Origin: Peromyscus leucopus
Taxonomy: Eukaryota > Chordata > Mammalia > Rodentia > Cricetidae
Direction: 5' to 3'
NCBI RefSeq assembly: GCF_004664715.2
Contig: NC_051083.1
Coordinates: forward strand, 117,624,534-117,688,533
Length of the DNA stretch: 64,000 bases
Shown here: one piece after another, positions 42,890-54,017 of the stretch
How positions within the stretch are numbered: position 1 is the stretch's first letter
How the letters are laid out: the number at the start of each line of letters is the position of its first letter
The notes under the pieces: model-generated
The model's input: only the letters and a program-made list of their open reading frames with translations
Told to the model about the DNA's origin: nothing
Databases searched by the model: none
Position numbers and translations under genes: made by a program

Positions 42890-43330
42890 CAGTGAAAAAA
42901 TAAATATTCAAATATCATTATGCTTTCTGTATCCAGGTAAAAAACATTATCAAAATGTTCCCATTCCAGTTGGCTTCTAAAATACATAGTAAATATAAAT
43001 ATTTCCATTAATGTGGTTAAGACCCCCTACAAAGATTGTTTTTATTAAATATAGAAAGAGCAGAAATAACCCCCTATTATTTGTTTAATAGAGCCAATAT
43101 TATAAAATTGACTATATTGCCAAAAGCAATTGTGAGAGTCAGTAGAATTCACACCAAAATTCCAGATATAAAAAAACACTAAAACCCTCAATTTTTTTAT
43201 AGGATCACAAAAGACAGAAAATAGGCAAATGGATACTTGTAAAACAGGCAAAGCAACATTACTCAGAAACCATGATGTGGGAAATATTACATCACCTCAT
43301 TTTAACTAATATTCCAAAGATATCAGAACT
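42890..43330 (+). mobile_element. Ancient L1 ORF2 fragment
   Basis: AT-rich sequence following the order of L1 ORF2 (AAAATTGACTATATTGCCAAAAGC, ATAGGATCACAAAAGACAGAAAATAG, GCAAAGCAACATTACTC, ATTACATCACCTC). Many frame breaks. Confidence 0.55.
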
Positions 43331-43489
43331 AATCCACTATGGTTGATGGAAAAACAAAAATGTATTATAATATGAAATACCTATCATTTATAAGGCAAGA
43401 AAATATCACATGGAAACTCATTAAGTACATATTAAATGATAAATTTATGATGACAACCAACATTGAACTACATATCCTTAACTAGTTTC

Positions 43490-43760
43490 AAGATGTCTGC
43501 ATACATGATTGTGAACCTAAGGACAAAGTTGTAGAACCTTTTATGGCCATTGATTTGGGACTTGCTATTTGCCCTTCACCTAGTGTCTGTGAAATGCCAT
43601 TCTGTTCTTTGAGTCTATGGGTTTAAATATTTTACATACTTCATATGAGCAGAATTGTACAGCATTGAGTTTATGTGATGGCTTATTTTACTTAGCAGAC
43701 TTAAGGTTAAGCTGTGTTGTCATAGATTATTGAGTATTCTTCTAAGTTTAAACAATAACT
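43490..43760 (-). mobile_element. Ancient L1 3' fragment
   Basis: Reverse L1M words: ATACTTCATATGAGCAGAATTG, GTGATGGCTTATTTTACTTAGC and AAGGTTAAGCTGTGTTGTCA. Confidence 0.6.
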
Positions 43761-44039
43761 CATTGTATGTATTTGTCATACTTTATCAATTCCTGAATCA
43801 AGGGAGGTTTCAGTTGCTTCTACAGATGGGCTACTATAATGGACATGGGAATGCCACTGTCTCTTTGAGAATCTGGTTTAGAATCTCTGGATCAGAAAAA
43901 AAAATAATTTTATTATCTCCTTTACTTTTTAATTAATTTATTAACTTTTGCTAATACTAACCCATATCAACTCAGTTTATAAATTCCAAAACCAGAGATT
44001 TTTACCTGTCAGTCTCTATTGTTTGAACTAGGTGACTGT

Positions 44040-44300
44040 CTTTTTTATTTGTGCCTCTGCCTCTTGAGTACTGAAATTAAAGGCATTTGCTACCATGCCC
44101 TGCTTTAGTACTCTTTGTTTGCTTTTATATTTATGTATTTATTCATTTATCTATCTATTTTTTGAGCTAGGATCTCTCTGTGTAGTCCTGGCTGGCCTGG
44201 AACTAACTCACTATGCAGACTAGGCAGGCCTCGAACTCAGAGATCTGTTTGCTTCTGCCTCCTGAGTGTTGGGATTAAAGACATCACCATGCCTAGATTA
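44040..44300 (-). mobile_element. B1 fragment and full B1
   Basis: 44040-44105 is a B1 5' fragment (GCCTCTGCCTCTTGAGTACTG). 44155-44300 is a nearly full minus-strand B1 (GGATCTCTCTGTGTAGTCC, GGCAGGCCTCGAACTCAGAG, GTGTTGGGATTAAAG). Confidence 0.8.
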
Positions 44301-44841
44301 TTTCATTACTCTTAAATTCTTCTCTCATGACCCATTACTCTTGCAAAACAAACACACATTCAAAAACTCAAATTGTGACAAATACTTTTGTAATGTAAAA
44401 CATCAGTGATTTCCCAGATTTCCCCTCCCCATAGGAAACCATTTTCTTGTCCTTTCTATTTTTCAAATAAATGAATAGATTCACATGATTCAAAACTAAG
44501 AACTATATAAGAAGGTCCACGTTAGGTAGTCTCACTCTCTTGCTTCTTTCCCTGTTTTCTCTGTTCTCCGTGTGTTTATGTAAATATATTTTCTTGTTCA
44601 TTTGTTCTACAAAAGTAGATCACACTACCCAGTGGCCTGAAGATTCCTTTAGTAGTTTTTGATTCAGAGTCACTTCCCATGATGAGCTGCTGTGTGATAA
44701 AATGGTGCCTAAGTTCCAGGCTCAGACCACTCCTGTGGACTTTTCCCTCTGGACCCCCATCCGTGCGCCATTTATAATATTGATAAATGTGTATGCTTTT
44801 CTCTCCCCTAATATTTTTATTTATACTATTGTGTTTATTTA

Positions 44842-45040
44842 TTGATTTGAGACAGGATGTCATGCATCCCAGGGGGGCCTTAAACTAGTTATACAGTCAA
44901 GGATGACCTTGAACTTCTGATCTCCCTACCTCCACACCCTGAGGGTTGGAATGGCAGTTCATGTGATGCTATGGATGAAACCCAGGGCTGTGCCCATATC
45001 TAGTAAGCGTGCTACCATCTGAACTACAACTCTAGCCAAG
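44842..45040 (-). mobile_element. B4 SINE
   Basis: Minus strand: TTTGAGACAGGATGTCATGC, GGATGACCTTGAACTTCTG, GATGCTATGGATGAAACC and GTGCTACCATCTGAACTAC. Confidence 0.65.
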
Positions 45041-46065
45041 TTGTTGGGTTTATTTTACTTTTAACTGATACACAAAATATTAAAGTTACACATATTAATG
45101 GGGTACCATGTGATGTTGCAATACATATATACAGTATATGTAGCATAATGTCCAGTTCAGGTTAAACGCATCCTCAAATATTTGCCATGTCTGTGTGGTG
45201 AAAATATTTTTAAAAAATGTTTAGCTTTTTAAAGTACTCAGCACCTTATTGTCTGTAGTCCCCCTGCTGTGCAAGAGCACACCAGAACTTCTCGCTCCCA
45301 TCTGGCTGTAAGTTAGTGCCTGTTGACCAACCTTCCTCTGTATATCCATCCTTCTGATCTCCCCAGCCTGTTCTGTTATTCTACCCTCAATTTCTGCAGA
45401 TCACCTTTTTTAGATTCTTCATATACGTGAGATCACGTAGTATTTATCTTTTTGTATCTAGCTTATGTCACCTAATAGACTCTGGTTTCACCCAGGCTGT
45501 GTGTGACAAATGACAGGATTCCATCCTTTTCATGGCTGAATAATATTTTACATATATACCGTATTTTATGTATATATTCATCAGCTGATAGCGCTTAGAT
45601 TTTTTCAGTTTCCTCATTACTTTTTGAGACACGTTGTCACTATGTAGCCCTAGCTGTCCTGAAACTTGCTATGTAGACTAGGCTGGCCTCAAACTCACAG
45701 AGAATGGCCTGCCTCTGCCACCGAGTGCTGGGATTAAAGGCATGGGCATGCCCCTGCTCCATTTCTTGACTACTGTGAATAGGGCTTCGATAATCATGGG
45801 GATGCAGATGATTTCTCCTTGACTGACTGCTTTTATTCTCCTTGGCTATATTCCCGGGAATGAAATTGCTGGATCATATGGTGGTTCTATTTTTGAGTTT
45901 TAAGCAACCTCCATACTGTTTTCCATAATGGCTGTGCTAATTTACATTCCCACCCACAGTGTGTAAGGGTTCCCTTTCCTCCACACCCTCACTTAGACTC
46001 TTTACTCTTTTTTATAATAACCATTTTTAAAGAAATGAGGTGATGCCTCGTTGTGACTACTGTAG
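45041..46065 (-). mobile_element. Ancient L1 (L1MA-type) 3' end, interrupted by B1
   Basis: Reverse of an L1 3' UTR and ORF2 end: TACACATATTAATGGGGTACC, TTCCTCTGTATATCCATCC, GGCTGAATAATATTTTAC, then after the B1 ACTGTGAATAGGGCTTCG and TTGCTGGATCATATGGTGG. Confidence 0.82.
45618..45762 (-). mobile_element. B1 SINE within the L1
   Basis: Minus strand: TTTTTGAGACACGTTGTCAC, GTAGACTAGGCTGGCCTC, GAGTGCTGGGATTAAAGG. L1 sequence resumes on both sides. Confidence 0.88.
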
Positions 46066-46211
46066 ATATTGCCAAGAAAAATCAAGCCTATTCAATCTAT
46101 GGTCTGTATACTTAAAAGTAAAGTAAAAATACACTGTATAATATGGGAGAAAAGAATTCAAACTAAATGCCTGAAAAGATCCTTGTATTTGAAACATAAA
46201 GGACATATTAC

Positions 46212-46375
46212 TGGCCAGCGAGATGGCTCAGCTGGTGAAGGTACTTGCTGCCAAACTGACGACCTGAGTTTATTCTCTGAGACCCACATAGTGAAAGGAG
46301 AGAAGTGATTCCCACAGCTGTCCTCTGACCACCCAGACACCCACACAAATAAATAAGTGTAATTTTAAAAAAAGA
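46212..46375 (+). mobile_element. B4/RSINE-type SINE
   Basis: TGGCCAGCGAGATGGCTCAG, AAGGTACTTGCTGCCAAACTG, GTCCTCTGACCACCCAGAC and an A-rich tail. Confidence 0.75.
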
Positions 46376-46448
46376 AACAAGAGAGGGAGGGAGAGAAGGA
46401 GGGGGAGAATGCGTTGGATAAAAGTGTCAGACTTAGAAAAGAATATGG

Positions 46449-46590
46449 GCCGGGCGGTGGGAGGCAGAGCCAGGTGGATCTCTGTGAGTTCAAGGCCATC
46501 CTGGTCTACAGATCGAGATCCAGGACAGGTTCCAAAAACTACACAGAGAAACCCTGTCTCGAAAAAAAAAAAAGAAGAAGAAGAAAAGAA
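46449..46590 (+). mobile_element. Internally deleted B1 SINE
   Basis: GCCGGGCGGTGG runs straight into GAGGCAGAGCC; the TTTAATCCC/GCACT segment, about 28 bases, is missing. Target duplication AGAAAAGAATATGG at 46435-46448 and 46591-46604. Confidence 0.95.
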
Positions 46591-46604
46591 AGAAAAGAAT
46601 ATGG

Positions 46605-46830
46605 TGCCGAGAGATGGCTCAGGAGTTAAAAGCACTTGCTGCTCTTGCAGAGGACCCAGGTTCATACCCCACCAACCCCACCAAGAGGCTCACAACCATC
46701 TGTAACTCTAGTTCCAGGGGGTCCAACACCCTCTTCTGGCCTCTGTGGGCCCCAAACATATATGTTGTACAATACATACATGCAGAAATTCACGAATACA
46801 TTTAATATAAAAATAAAATAAGTCTTAAAA
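46605..46830 (+). mobile_element. B2/B3 SINE
   Basis: GCCGAGAGATGGCTCAGGAG, GCACTTGCTGCTCTTGCAG, TCTGTAACTCTAGTTCCAGG, CCTCTTCTGGCCTCTGTGG and an A-rich tail. Confidence 0.9.
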
Positions 46831-46914
46831 AAGAATATATTAGAAGCCAATCGTTTTAAAAAGAGCCAGTTTTAAAGTAAAGGAGAAAATTCTCTAAAGA
46901 CTTTATTTAAAAAC

Positions 46915-47036
46915 ATCGGATCCTCTGAACTGGAGTTACAGACAGTTGTGAGCCACTGTATGGGTGCTGGGACCAACCCTGGTCCTCTTCAAGAGCAGTA
47001 AATGCTCTTAACCATTGAGCCATCTCTCCAGCCCCA
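46915..47036 (-). mobile_element. B2 SINE, 5' half
   Basis: Minus strand: GGAGTTACAGACAGTTGTG, GGTCCTCTTCAAGAGCAG and TTGAGCCATCTCTCCAGCCCC. Confidence 0.88.
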
Positions 47037-47144
47037 ATGTCTCTAATTTTAAATAAGATTATAACGAGACTCAGTGGCAGAGCACTCACAAACAATATAT
47101 GAGTCCTTGGGTTTGATCAGACATCACAAAACTAAACCAGGCCC

Positions 47145-47680
47145 TGTTTGGGAAGAGATGGAGAGACTGACACACTCATAGCTCGTCAGTGCACAGGTCT
47201 AATGGCATAGTCATTTTGGAAGAAAATCAGAAGTCTCTTCAAAATCAAACACAAACCTGATATGGGACCTAGAGAGTCCATTCCTTTGAGTGTACCACAG
47301 TGAAATAAAATATACAAACATATAAATAAAAAGATGACCAAGTGGATAAAGCAATGGTCCAAAACATATCCTGCCTGTGAGTGCTCAAAGCAGCATAATT
47401 CATACTATCGAAAATACGAAAAAATTTATGCGGCTATCATATGCTGAATGAATAAAGAAAACACAGTATTCTGAATAGTAGGCTGCAACTCAGATTTCTT
47501 AAAAAAAAAACAAAAGGAGCCAATATGTGATTTGGCATCAATGAACTTCCAGAACACCGTGCTAGGTAAAAGAAGCCACACACAAAATAGCACATATTTC
47601 AGAATCTCTTTGTTTTATAATGTCAAAAGTAGGCAAGTAGAGCAAAGGATAGGAAGTCGATCTGTAAGTTAGGAGGAATG
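47145..47680 (+). mobile_element. Ancient L1 ORF2 3' fragment
   Basis: Words follow L1 order: GCATAGTCATTTTGGAAG, GCAGCATAATTCATACTATC, GCTGAATGAATAAAGAAAAC, CACCGTGCTAGGTAAAAGAAGCC and ATAATGTCAAAAGTAGGC. Confidence 0.7.
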
Positions 47681-48022
47681 TTATAGACCTGTAATGTCAG
47701 CACAGGGAAGTCGAGGCCAGTCTGTACTTGGAGAGCCTCTGTCTCAACATAGGAGACTGTAGTGACCTGGCCTTAGTGGCTAAGGTGAATAAGTTAGGAC
47801 TACTAATATGTAAAAGATTTTTTCAGGATAATAAGATGATCTCAAGTGCATTACAATGACGATTATACAACTTGACACTAAAAGCACTGAATTAGATGAT
47901 TAACATCAAAACATGGCAGAAGCCGAGCTAGGTGGATCTCCAAGTTCGAGGCCAGCATGGTCTATAGAGCTAGGTCCGGGACAGCCAGGGCTCCACAGAG
48001 AAACCGTGTCTTGAAAATGAGC
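47681..48022 (+). mobile_element. Two partial B1 copies
   Basis: 47681-47755: TGTAATGTCAGCACAGGG, GAGGCCAGTCTG. 47920-48022: GGTGGATCTCCAAGTTCG, GGCCAGCATGGTCTATAGAG, CACAGAGAAACCGTGTC. From 48025 to 48600 I cannot assign the sequence. Confidence 0.6.
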
Positions 48023-48612
48023 AGAGGCTGAGAAGTTTTGGCAATAAGCTATTAATTTAGAGTGGCCCAATGAAGCCACTATCTACTGTTCTCTCTGATG
48101 CCAAGAGTGAATGAGTGAAAAATCCCAACCCAGCTCCTCCCTCAGAGGCACTGAGCATTGCAATTTGTCAAAGACCGCCTGAGGGACTGGCTTCTGATTC
48201 ACCTTCCCTAGAACCTGGATGTATCTGGCACGTTCTCATGTCTGGTGACAAAACCAGAGCCCCTGCCCAGCACAGAAAGTGATTGGAACTAAGAATATAG
48301 GTCATGCCAGTGCTCCGGAAGACCTACAGTATTGCATGAGAACACCACAGGAGTTATAAAATACGTGTTATTTTGTGTGTTGTGTTGGTCACCTAACATA
48401 GCGTTCTGGAGACTATATTGGGAACTCCAGAAAAACAAAAGCAAAACAACAACAGTAAATCCCTCTAATTGGAAATTTAACCACATGAAAGAGCTGGGGG
48501 GGGGAGAGCCCTCGGGGTGGGGGTGGGGTAGATCATGAGAAGATAAATGTATGGAAAAGGGTTAAGAGACTTTCAGAACCTCTGTTTAAACAACTGATAA
48601 ATGTACTTTCCA

Positions 48613-48770
48613 GACAGGCCATGGTGGCGCATGCTTTAATCCCAGTACTTGGGAGGCAGGGTCAGGTGGATCCCTGAGTTCAAGGCCACTCTGGTTTACA
48701 GCATGAGTTCCAGGACAGCCAGGCTACCAGAGAAACCCTGTCTCAAAACAAACAAACAACAACAAAATAA
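48613..48770 (+). mobile_element. B1 SINE (left arm of inverted pair)
   Basis: GGCCATGGTGGCGCATGC, TTAATCCCAGTACTTGGG, GTTCAAGGCCACTCTGG and GAGAAACCCTGTCTC with an A-rich tail. Confidence 0.9.
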
Positions 48771-48899
48771 AGTTCTTTCCTTTACCATGCCAGTTCATGA
48801 AAAGGGAAACTCTAATAAATATATAAAAACACTAATTGTAAAGAAAAATCAAGAATGTATAAATATGACATTCAAAAATGACTCAAGACTCCAAAAATC

Positions 48900-49057
48900 A
48901 TTTTTTGTTTTTGTTTTTTGAGACAGAGTTTCTTTGTGTATCCCTGGCTATCTTGGAACTCCCTCTGAAGACCAGGCTGGCCTCGAACTCACAGAGATCC
49001 GCCTGCCTCTGCCTCCCGAGTGCTGAGATTAAAGGCGTGTGCCACCACCGCCCGGCT
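48900..49057 (-). mobile_element. B1 SINE (right arm of inverted pair)
   Basis: Minus strand, low divergence: GAGACAGAGTTTCTTTGTG, GACCAGGCTGGCCTCGAAC, CTCCCGAGTGCTGAGATT and CCACCACCGCCCGGC. Confidence 0.93.
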
Positions 49058-49099
49058 ACAAAACTCAGTATTGATGAAGCAGAGTTGATGACAGTTGCA

Positions 49100-49600
49100 G
49101 AGCCACGGTATGCATTAAAAGGTAGTCAGAAGACAGCGAGAAAAGGCAGAAAGTTTATTCAAAGAAACCGCACAAATCTGGGGAAGGCAACGGTCACCTG
49201 GATGAAAGGAACCCAAGAGAACAAAACCGTGATGAGTCAAATGACATTAACACCAAGACACACTGAATCAAACTGTCAAAATCAACTCAAAGAGGAGTTT
49301 GAAAGCACTAAGAAAAACTTTTTTGTGTGAACAAAGGGACTCTCTGTAAGACTATCTGTGGATTTCTCAGCAGAACTCTTCTGGTCTACAAGGGAGTGGC
49401 ATTATGAATTGAAAGAACTTAGGAGACAGAGGAAGGAAGATTGCCATGAGTTAGTTCAAGGGCAGCCTGGGTTTCATCCTGAGTACTAAGTCAGCCAGGG
49501 AGACACAAGAATATCCTGTTAAAGGAAACACGCTGAAAGGAGAAAGCTGCCGATGAAGAATGCTATACCCAGCAAAATTGTCTTTCAACGGTACAGGACA
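49100..49600 (+). mobile_element. Ancient L1/HAL1-like ORF1 fragment
   Basis: The wording and order (GTCAAAATCAACTCAAAG, ATTTCTCAGCAGAACTCTTC, then GCTATACCCAGCAAAATTGTC) fits the C-terminal half of an old L1 ORF1. A short SINE-like insertion lies near 49420-49520. No intact frame. Confidence 0.5.
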
Positions 49601-49604
49601 AATA

Positions 49605-49755
49605 AGGGCTGGAGGGCTAAGAGCACGGGCTGTTCTTCCAGAGGACACAGGCTCAACTCCCACCACCACCCACATGGTCTCTCCACCACACAAGCAGTGC
49701 ACAGACATGCATGCAGGCAGACACCCGTACATACAGAATAAAAAATAAAATAAAG
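49605..49755 (+). mobile_element. B2/B3 SINE, shortened
   Basis: GGGCTGGAGGGCTAAGAGC, GTTCTTCCAGAGGACACAGG, CATGCATGCAGGCAGACACC and an AATAAAAAATAAAATAAAG tail. The middle part is missing. Confidence 0.85.
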
Positions 49756-49861
49756 GACAGATAAAGGCTGTCCAGTACAAAAACTCAGTTCATCACCCTG
49801 ATACCTGCCGATAGCAGTCAGCAGTAATAAATTAGTTCTTGAAGTTGAACCAAAGGATAAC

Positions 49862-50130
49862 AAACTCAGAGATCATCTGCCTCTGCCTCCCGAGTGCTGG
49901 GATCAAAGGTGTGCACCGCTATGAAATTCTTAAACAATAAAACGTAATTTTCTGTATATCAAGTATTGGTGAGATGGATCAGCAGGAAAAGGTGCTTGGT
50001 GCACAAGTCTGGTACGCTGACTTAGAGCCCTGGAACCTACATAAAGGGGGAGGTAGAAAACCCACTCGGCAAGCTTATCTTCTGACCTCCACATACACAC
50101 GGTGGCATGGGTGCACACATACACACATCA
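49862..50130. mobile_element. B1 end fragment (-) and B4/RSINE-type SINE (+)
   Basis: 49862-49925: minus-strand B1 5' half (CTCAGAGATCATCTGCCTC, GTGCTGGGATCAAAGG). 49962-50130: GGTGAGATGGATCAGCAGG, AAGGTGCTTGGTGCACAAG and TCTTCTGACCTCCACATAC. Confidence 0.7.
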
Positions 50131-50234
50131 TCCATGCACAATGTGAGCATTCTGTAATTACAAAAGTATATCAACACAAAAATAATTCACGAGGCAAAAG
50201 AATACAGTGAGAGACGAAAACGGGCGAAAATACA

Positions 50235-50662
50235 GCAGAGCTAGAGAGGTGGTTCGTCACTGGTAACTCCAGCTCCGGGGAATCCCTCTTCTGAATTCCA
50301 AGGACACCTGGGTATACACTCACACTGGCACATACACATAATTTTTTAAACCCAGGAAACAGTAAAAGGTAGTGAAATAGTATGTCCTTCCCTATCTGTA
50401 ACGTCTTTAAATGTAAATGGGTTGATCTCCACAATAAAGAGACATCAAGTAAAACTGAAGGATAGCTCAGTTTCAATAAAGTGCTTGTCTTACTAGCATG
50501 AGAGGGAGTGGCATGTGCTTGGATCCAAGTGCTGAGCAGGTAGAGTTGGGAAGGTCTCTGGAGCTTGCTGAGTAGCCGAAATACCAGTGAAGAGAACAGG
50601 TCTTGAAGGAAGTGGACAGCATTCCTGAAGATGACACCAGAGCTGTCCTCTAGTCCCCATAT

Positions 50663-50665
<3 letters not shown>
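50235..50665 (+). mobile_element. B2-like fragment and B4 SINE
   Basis: 50235-50345: CTAGAGAGGTGGTTCGTC, then CCAGCTCCGGGGAATCCC. 50448-50665: ID-like head (GGATAGCTCAGTTTCAATAAAG), GTGCTGAGCAGGTAGAG and AGAGCTGTCCTCTAGTCCCC. Confidence 0.55.
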
Positions 50666-50667
<2 letters not shown>

Positions 50668-50708
<41 letters not shown>

Positions 50709-50738
50709 TACAAACAAGACTGGAATTCACAGGTTGTG

Positions 50739-50773
<35 letters not shown>

Positions 50774-50785
50774 TAAAATTGTATA
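50668..50785. repeat. (CA)n and (TA)n microsatellites
   Basis: About 19 CA units at 50668-50704, then TA-rich runs from 50738 to about 50780. Confidence 0.95.
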
Positions 50786-51052
50786 TATATATGTTGTACA
50801 TGTATGTAATATATATAACACACATACCCCTACATACAAACACACATACTTTTAAAAAAAGATATAAAGCAATGGATAACAAAGTAAAGTTCAAAAATGG
50901 ATTAACATATGCAAAACAGTAATGAAGGCTAAAACTCACCTGATTTTCTCACTAGATGTAGAAAAAGCATTGACAAGATCCATGATTATTTTATGGTAAC
51001 TACTTTCTTCAAATCAGGAAGAGATAGAAAACTTTTCAGCCTAATAAAGGAC

Positions 51053-51396
51053 TGTCTCCATTACTTTTCTATTCCTGTGATAAAACCCCATGACCAAGAC
51101 AGTTTATAAAAGAGTTTATTCGGCTTATGATAAGGTTAGAGTCTGTGATGGTGGAGTGAAGCCATGGTGGCAAGTGACTGGAGCAGCAACTGAGAGCTCA
51201 TATCTTGATCCACAAGAAGGAGGCAGAGAGAGTGCAGTAAGAATGACCTGAGGCTTTTGAAACCTCAAATGCACCCCCAGTGACATGCCCACCTCCAATT
51301 AAGACCACATCTCCTCATCCTTCCCAAACAGTTCCACCAACTGGGGACCAAGTACTCAAACAGAAATCATAGATCATTCTCATTCAAACAACTACA
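51053..51396 (+). mobile_element. Rodent repeat inserted in L1, related to 36550-36920
   Basis: TGTCTCCATTACTTTTCTATTCC...CATTCAAACAACTACA, with AAAGG on each side of the inserted DNA (51047-51051; 51396-51400 region). The exact boundary is uncertain by 1-2 bases. Confidence 0.7.
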
Positions 51397-51470
51397 AAGG
51401 TATATATGAAAAGTCCCCAGCCAACATCATGATCAATGGCAGAAAAGAGAGCTTTTCTTCTAAGACCAAG

Positions 51471-51690
51471 TTGGGAGTGGACAGACTGCACAGTGGTTAT
51501 GAGCAGTTGCTCAAGTGTTCTTGCAGAGAACCAAAATTCAGCACCTACATCAGGCAATTGACAGCCATTGCCTGTAGCTCCAGTTCTAGAGGATCCAATA
51601 CCCTCTTCTGTCTTCCAGGGGTAATCCCATACATGTCACAGATACTCATACAGATACATAAATAAAAACAAGATAAGCCTTTTTTTTAAA
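51471..51690 (+). mobile_element. B2 SINE inserted in L1
   Basis: ACAGTGGTTATGAGCAGTTGC, CTTGCAGAGAACC, TCCAGTTCTAGAGGATCC, CCCTCTTCTGTCTTCCAGG and an A-rich tail. Confidence 0.8.
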
Positions 51691-52122
51691 AAGGATAAGC
51701 CCAAGTTGATCCCTTTACTATGTCTATTCTATATAGTACTAGAAGTCCTACGCAGAGCATTTAGAACAGAACCCCTTGAATTTAGGGGTCACCCTTTGAA
51801 GAAGGACTCTGGCACACTACTGAAAATGTATACTCTTCATCTCTCATCCTTGTCCAAAGGGACATACATATACATGTTCACTGAGTGACTGAACACTAGA
51901 GGAAAGGAAACAATTAGAATTTGGGGACTACTAGACACTTCTTCATGGACACTACTTCCATGTGATCTAAAACATCACTGTGGTCCATCAGTCAGAGCAC
52001 AGGCTTATAGACATCAGAGGATTGTGATTTCACCCAGTTCCACATCACAATGTGTTTAAAGAGTTACAAGATGCCTGAATCCATCCTGTAGCTATTTCCC
52101 CAGTTTTTAGCCCACATAATTA

Positions 52123-52335
52123 GAGTGTCTGGGGAGATTGCTAGGTGGTTAAGGGTCCTTGCTGCTCTTTCTGAGGACCCAAGTTCAGTGGCCAGCACTA
52201 GTGTTGTGTGACTCACAACTGCCTATCATCCCATCTCCAGGGGCATGCAATACCCTCTTCTGGCCTCCATGGGCACACACACCTGGCATACACACATACA
52301 CAGACACATAAATATGTAAACATTTTTTTAAAAGG
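52123..52335 (+). mobile_element. B2/B3 SINE
   Basis: GTCTGGGGAGATTGCTAGG, GGTCCTTGCTGCTCTTTC, CCCTCTTCTGGCCTCC and an A-rich tail. The 290 bases before it look single-copy. Confidence 0.85.
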
Positions 52336-52489
52336 AGTAGATAATGAGAACAGGAATTTAAAACTGGCAAAGTCTCCACATTCCTTCCTTGACCTATGGA
52401 ACTAGAACTTTTATGGTAGGAAAAATCCAAGTGAGAATCAGTCTACATATGAAAATAATGAACCAAAAGCAGTAGCACATTCTTGGAGG

Positions 52490-54017
52490 GGTCACAGAGA
52501 TGGGCATCACATGTAAGAACACAAAAGATGTAAGCATACTAATTCCCACCACCTCATCTCTTTGGCCTGGGAAGAAGAGAGATGGATCTTGGAGAATGAC
52601 AGTGAACCAGTGTAACCAGGTGATGATGAACCAGTATCAATTGCTGTACCAGATGTGGTTTCATTGTTTGAACCCCTTAACCATTCCTTGGCATCTTTTA
52701 GGCAACTTTTGATCTGGCCACTATCTTTTCCTCCCTGACTTCCCATAAGGCCATGCGAATTAGTTTGCTTTCATCTGGGAAGACCATTAATATATATTCA
52801 CTCTTCTACCACAGGGTATATCAAATGTGCTTTGGTGGTTTGAATGGGAATGGCCCCCATAGACTCAAGTACTTGAGTAATTGGCCATAGGGAATGGCAC
52901 TATTAGGTGGTATGGCCTTGTTACAGGAAGTGTGGCACTGTGGAGTGGGGTCTCATATATGCTCAAACCATGCCCATTGTGACAGTTCACTTCCTGTTAC
53001 CTGCAGATCAAGATGTAGAACTCTCAGCTACCACTCCAGCACCACGTTTGTCTGCATGCCGCCATGTCCCAGCATGATGATAATGGTCTAAACCTGTAAA
53101 CTGTAGGCCAGCCACAGTTAAATGTTTTCCTTTATAAGAGTTGCTGTGGTCATGGTGTCTCTTCACAGCAATAGAAACCCTAAGACACTAGCCTATATCC
53201 TAATTCAGTTTTTAAAATCTTGATTAATATTCCCTTCTACAAGCTATCATACCAGTCCAGTACAGTGATGACGCTATCCTCATTGGACCTAATGAACAAG
53301 CTGTAGCAACTACTCTAAATTTATTGTGGACATTCTTACACCAGAGGGTGGGAAATGAAGCTAATGAAAATTCATCAGCCTTCTACCTCCAGAAAATTGT
53401 AAAAGGTTCAGCTAAATGAAACATGTTAAGACATTCCTCCTAAGATGAAGGATATATTATTGTTCCTTGTTACCCCTAAAAACAGAAAAGGGGAACAATG
53501 CCTTTTAGGCCTCGTTGAGTTTTAAGGGCAATGTGTTCATCACATTGATTTGTTTTAAGTTATTTTCCTTGGACAGCATTACCCAGCATACACAATGGTG
53601 CTTGAAGATAGGAAAGATGTTCACTGTTTTTGGCATGCCCCTACAGTGAATTTCAGCACAGACCTTTAGGTTTTGAAAGAGGAGCCTCATCTTGCTGGAT
53701 AGATAACTTCTCTTCTTGGACAGATAGTGACTTACCTTAATTCCAATAGGCCTTAGTAGACTTTGAATGTGTAACCATGGGCCATCCTGTTACCTTGCAA
53801 CCTAAGCCATCCATCATGAGCTGGATGTGGTCTGACTCATAAAACATCAGTGCACACAGCAGTATTATAGCATCAAATTTTAGTGGCATATATACAAATG
53901 GTCAAATCAAGCCCTGAAGGCACAATTGAGTCATATAAAAAGAATATTCCAAATATCCATGCCATGGAACATTGTCGTCTCTCTCTCTCAAACTCTACCT
54001 ATAGTTTCAAGGGCTAT
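52490..54017 (+). pseudogene. ERV-L-like pol remnant (RT to RNase H)
   Basis: Plus-strand translation in shifting frames shows reverse transcriptase landmarks in order: GSWRMTV (near 52585), then after a 355-base repeat insertion QYSDDAILIG (YxDD motif with intact DD, 53261-53272), then a connection/RNase H region with multiple stops. It ends where an LTR of another family begins at 54018. The class III (ERV-L) assignment is by recognition. Clearly inactive: stops, frameshifts and insertions. Related to the minus-strand remnant at 28.3-30 kb. Confidence 0.65.
52835..53190 (+). mobile_element. Rodent medium-reiteration repeat inside pol
   Basis: GGTGGTTTGAATGGGAATGG, GGCACTATTAGGTGGTATGG, AGTTAAATGTTTTCC, AATAGAAACCCTAAGACA. 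Same family as the second part of 32210-32750. Confidence 0.7.

Larger units (their letters stand above)
50840..51830 (+). mobile_element. Ancient L1 ORF2 fragment with two insertions
   Basis: L1 reverse transcriptase region in order: TCACTAGATGTAGAAAAAGC, then TATGAAAAGTCCCCAGCCAAC, then CTATTCTATATAGTACTAGAAG. It is broken by a rodent repeat (51053-51396) and a B2 (51471-51690), and resumes after each. Confidence 0.72.

Noticed and set aside
49100..49330. Possible novel exon encoding about 150 residues (48878-49330)
   Set aside because: The first third is a reverse B1 and the rest follows an old L1 ORF1; no splice-site support.
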